Shown piece after piece: positions 63,768 through 64,000 of a DNA stretch of 64,000 nt. Below the pieces are notes generated by a model. The model saw only the letters and a program-made list of their open reading frames with translations. It did no database searches and was not told the DNA's origin. The stretch comes from Oscillatoria sp. FACHB-1407 (lineage in GTDB: Bacteria; Cyanobacteriota; Cyanobacteriia; Elainellales; Elainellaceae). Within the stretch, counting starts at the first letter, position 1. Each line of letters starts with the position of its first letter. The stretch covers positions 1 through 64,000 of the forward strand of contig NZ_JACJSA010000003.1 in NCBI RefSeq assembly GCF_014697545.1, in the 5' to 3' direction. Made by a program: the position numbers and the translations under genes.

Positions 63768-63932
63768 ACGTCGGTTCGGGTTAAGCCCCTAACGAATCAA
63801 TTGGTGGTTATCAGAACCAAGTCCGCCGTCACGGACTACAGAAAGTCAAGAGTTTGCCAAACCGACGCAGGTCGGTTTTGCTCCCATAGCGGCGGTTTCA
63901 ACCGCCAAGATTCTTATCTCGAACTCAAGTTT
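63768..63932 (+). repeat. F1 triple-hairpin repeat, copy E
   Basis: ACGTCGGTTCGGGTTAAG left end; AGTCCG-CCGTCA-CGGACT, AAACCGACGCAGGTCGGTTT and GGCGGTTTCAACCGCC stems; right end ATCTCGAACTCAAG. Confidence 0.9.
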
Positions 63933-64000
63933 ATTTACAGGACAACGAACCAAACACCTGCTCCGCGATCGCCTGTGCTTCATCCCCAGATGTCGTAAGC
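63931..64000 (-). CDS. 3' end of an unidentified minus-strand gene (5' cut by window edge)
   Basis: On the minus strand the last 70 bases read LTTSGDEAQAIAEQVFGSLSCK and stop at TAA (63931-63933). The composition is protein-like and a HIP1 site falls in frame, but only 22 codons are visible. It would converge on mutL with the F1 repeat between. Confidence 0.4.
   Translation of the reverse strand, partial: LTTSGDEAQAIAEQVFGSLSCK

Noticed and set aside
63801-63998. 65-codon plus-strand frame at the window end
   Set aside because: Lies across the F1 repeat; no protein features.

Overview
The window is chromosomal DNA from a cyanobacterium, probably a filamentous one of the Leptolyngbya/Oscillatoria kind. 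The signs are very frequent HIP1 octamers (GCGATCGC), the fbp-tal-zwf-opcA cluster, a photosystem I PsaJ-like gene, several cyanobacterial DUF families (DUF1802, DUF2358, DUF3352, DUF4336, DUF4349, DUF4912), heptanucleotide tandem repeats and many short palindromic or MITE-like repeats. I saw no tRNA, rRNA or CRISPR array.

Layout. 0-4.2 kb: the tail of an IS256-type transposase abutting a decapitated RAYT (REP-associated) transposase, a rhomboid protease and a membrane PAS-GGDEF-EAL protein. 4.2-8.3 kb: a 1382-residue protein with three TIR domains, one membrane segment and about 14 WD40 repeats, the best immune/signalling candidate here. 9-19 kb: a Ski2-type helicase, MATE exporter, HtrA protease, CsoR/InrS-type metal sensor and small conserved proteins. 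19-20.6 kb: an AT-rich gene-poor stretch followed by two tiny genes. 20.6-25.5 kb: a PPC-domain protein, a peptidoglycan-binding protein, a GNAT protein, a DUF2358 protein and an ArsA/Get3-like ATPase. 25.5-33 kb: a nested MITE cluster, DUF4336, a small stress membrane protein, a SulP transporter, a TVP38 protein, a low-complexity WGxxGxxG-like protein and a HAD phosphatase. 33.4-36.2 kb: an orphan PsaJ-like gene, dut, and a fusion of an MtrA-like (DUF4346) domain to a thymidylate synthase-like domain. 36.9-40.8 kb: a phosphate-binding-protein-like/WD40/TM/DUF4912 fusion. 41-46.5 kb: fbp, tal, zwf, opcA. 46.9-55 kb: a lipoprotein, a large hybrid kinase with an adenylate/guanylate cyclase domain, a GNAT protein and a GspE/PilB-type ATPase. 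55-64 kb: a DUF3352 protein, a 1561-residue beta-helix/RTX exoprotein, mutL, and the 3' end of a further minus-strand gene.

How the genes work together. fbp, tal, zwf and opcA form one co-directional cluster joining the Calvin cycle to the oxidative pentose phosphate pathway. dut makes dUMP, the substrate expected for the thymidylate synthase-like fusion upstream of it on the same strand. Most other genes are single transcription units separated by repeat-rich spacers.

The most unusual feature at the DNA level is the variety of short non-autonomous repeats: a triple-hairpin element of about 165 bp in at least five long copies, a 98-bp MITE in two copies each flanked by a 3-bp duplication (one inserted inside another repeat whose uninterrupted copy is also in the window), several further hairpin families, and heptamer tracts that in two places supply the last codons of genes. 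Family names rest on motif recognition by eye; no search was run.
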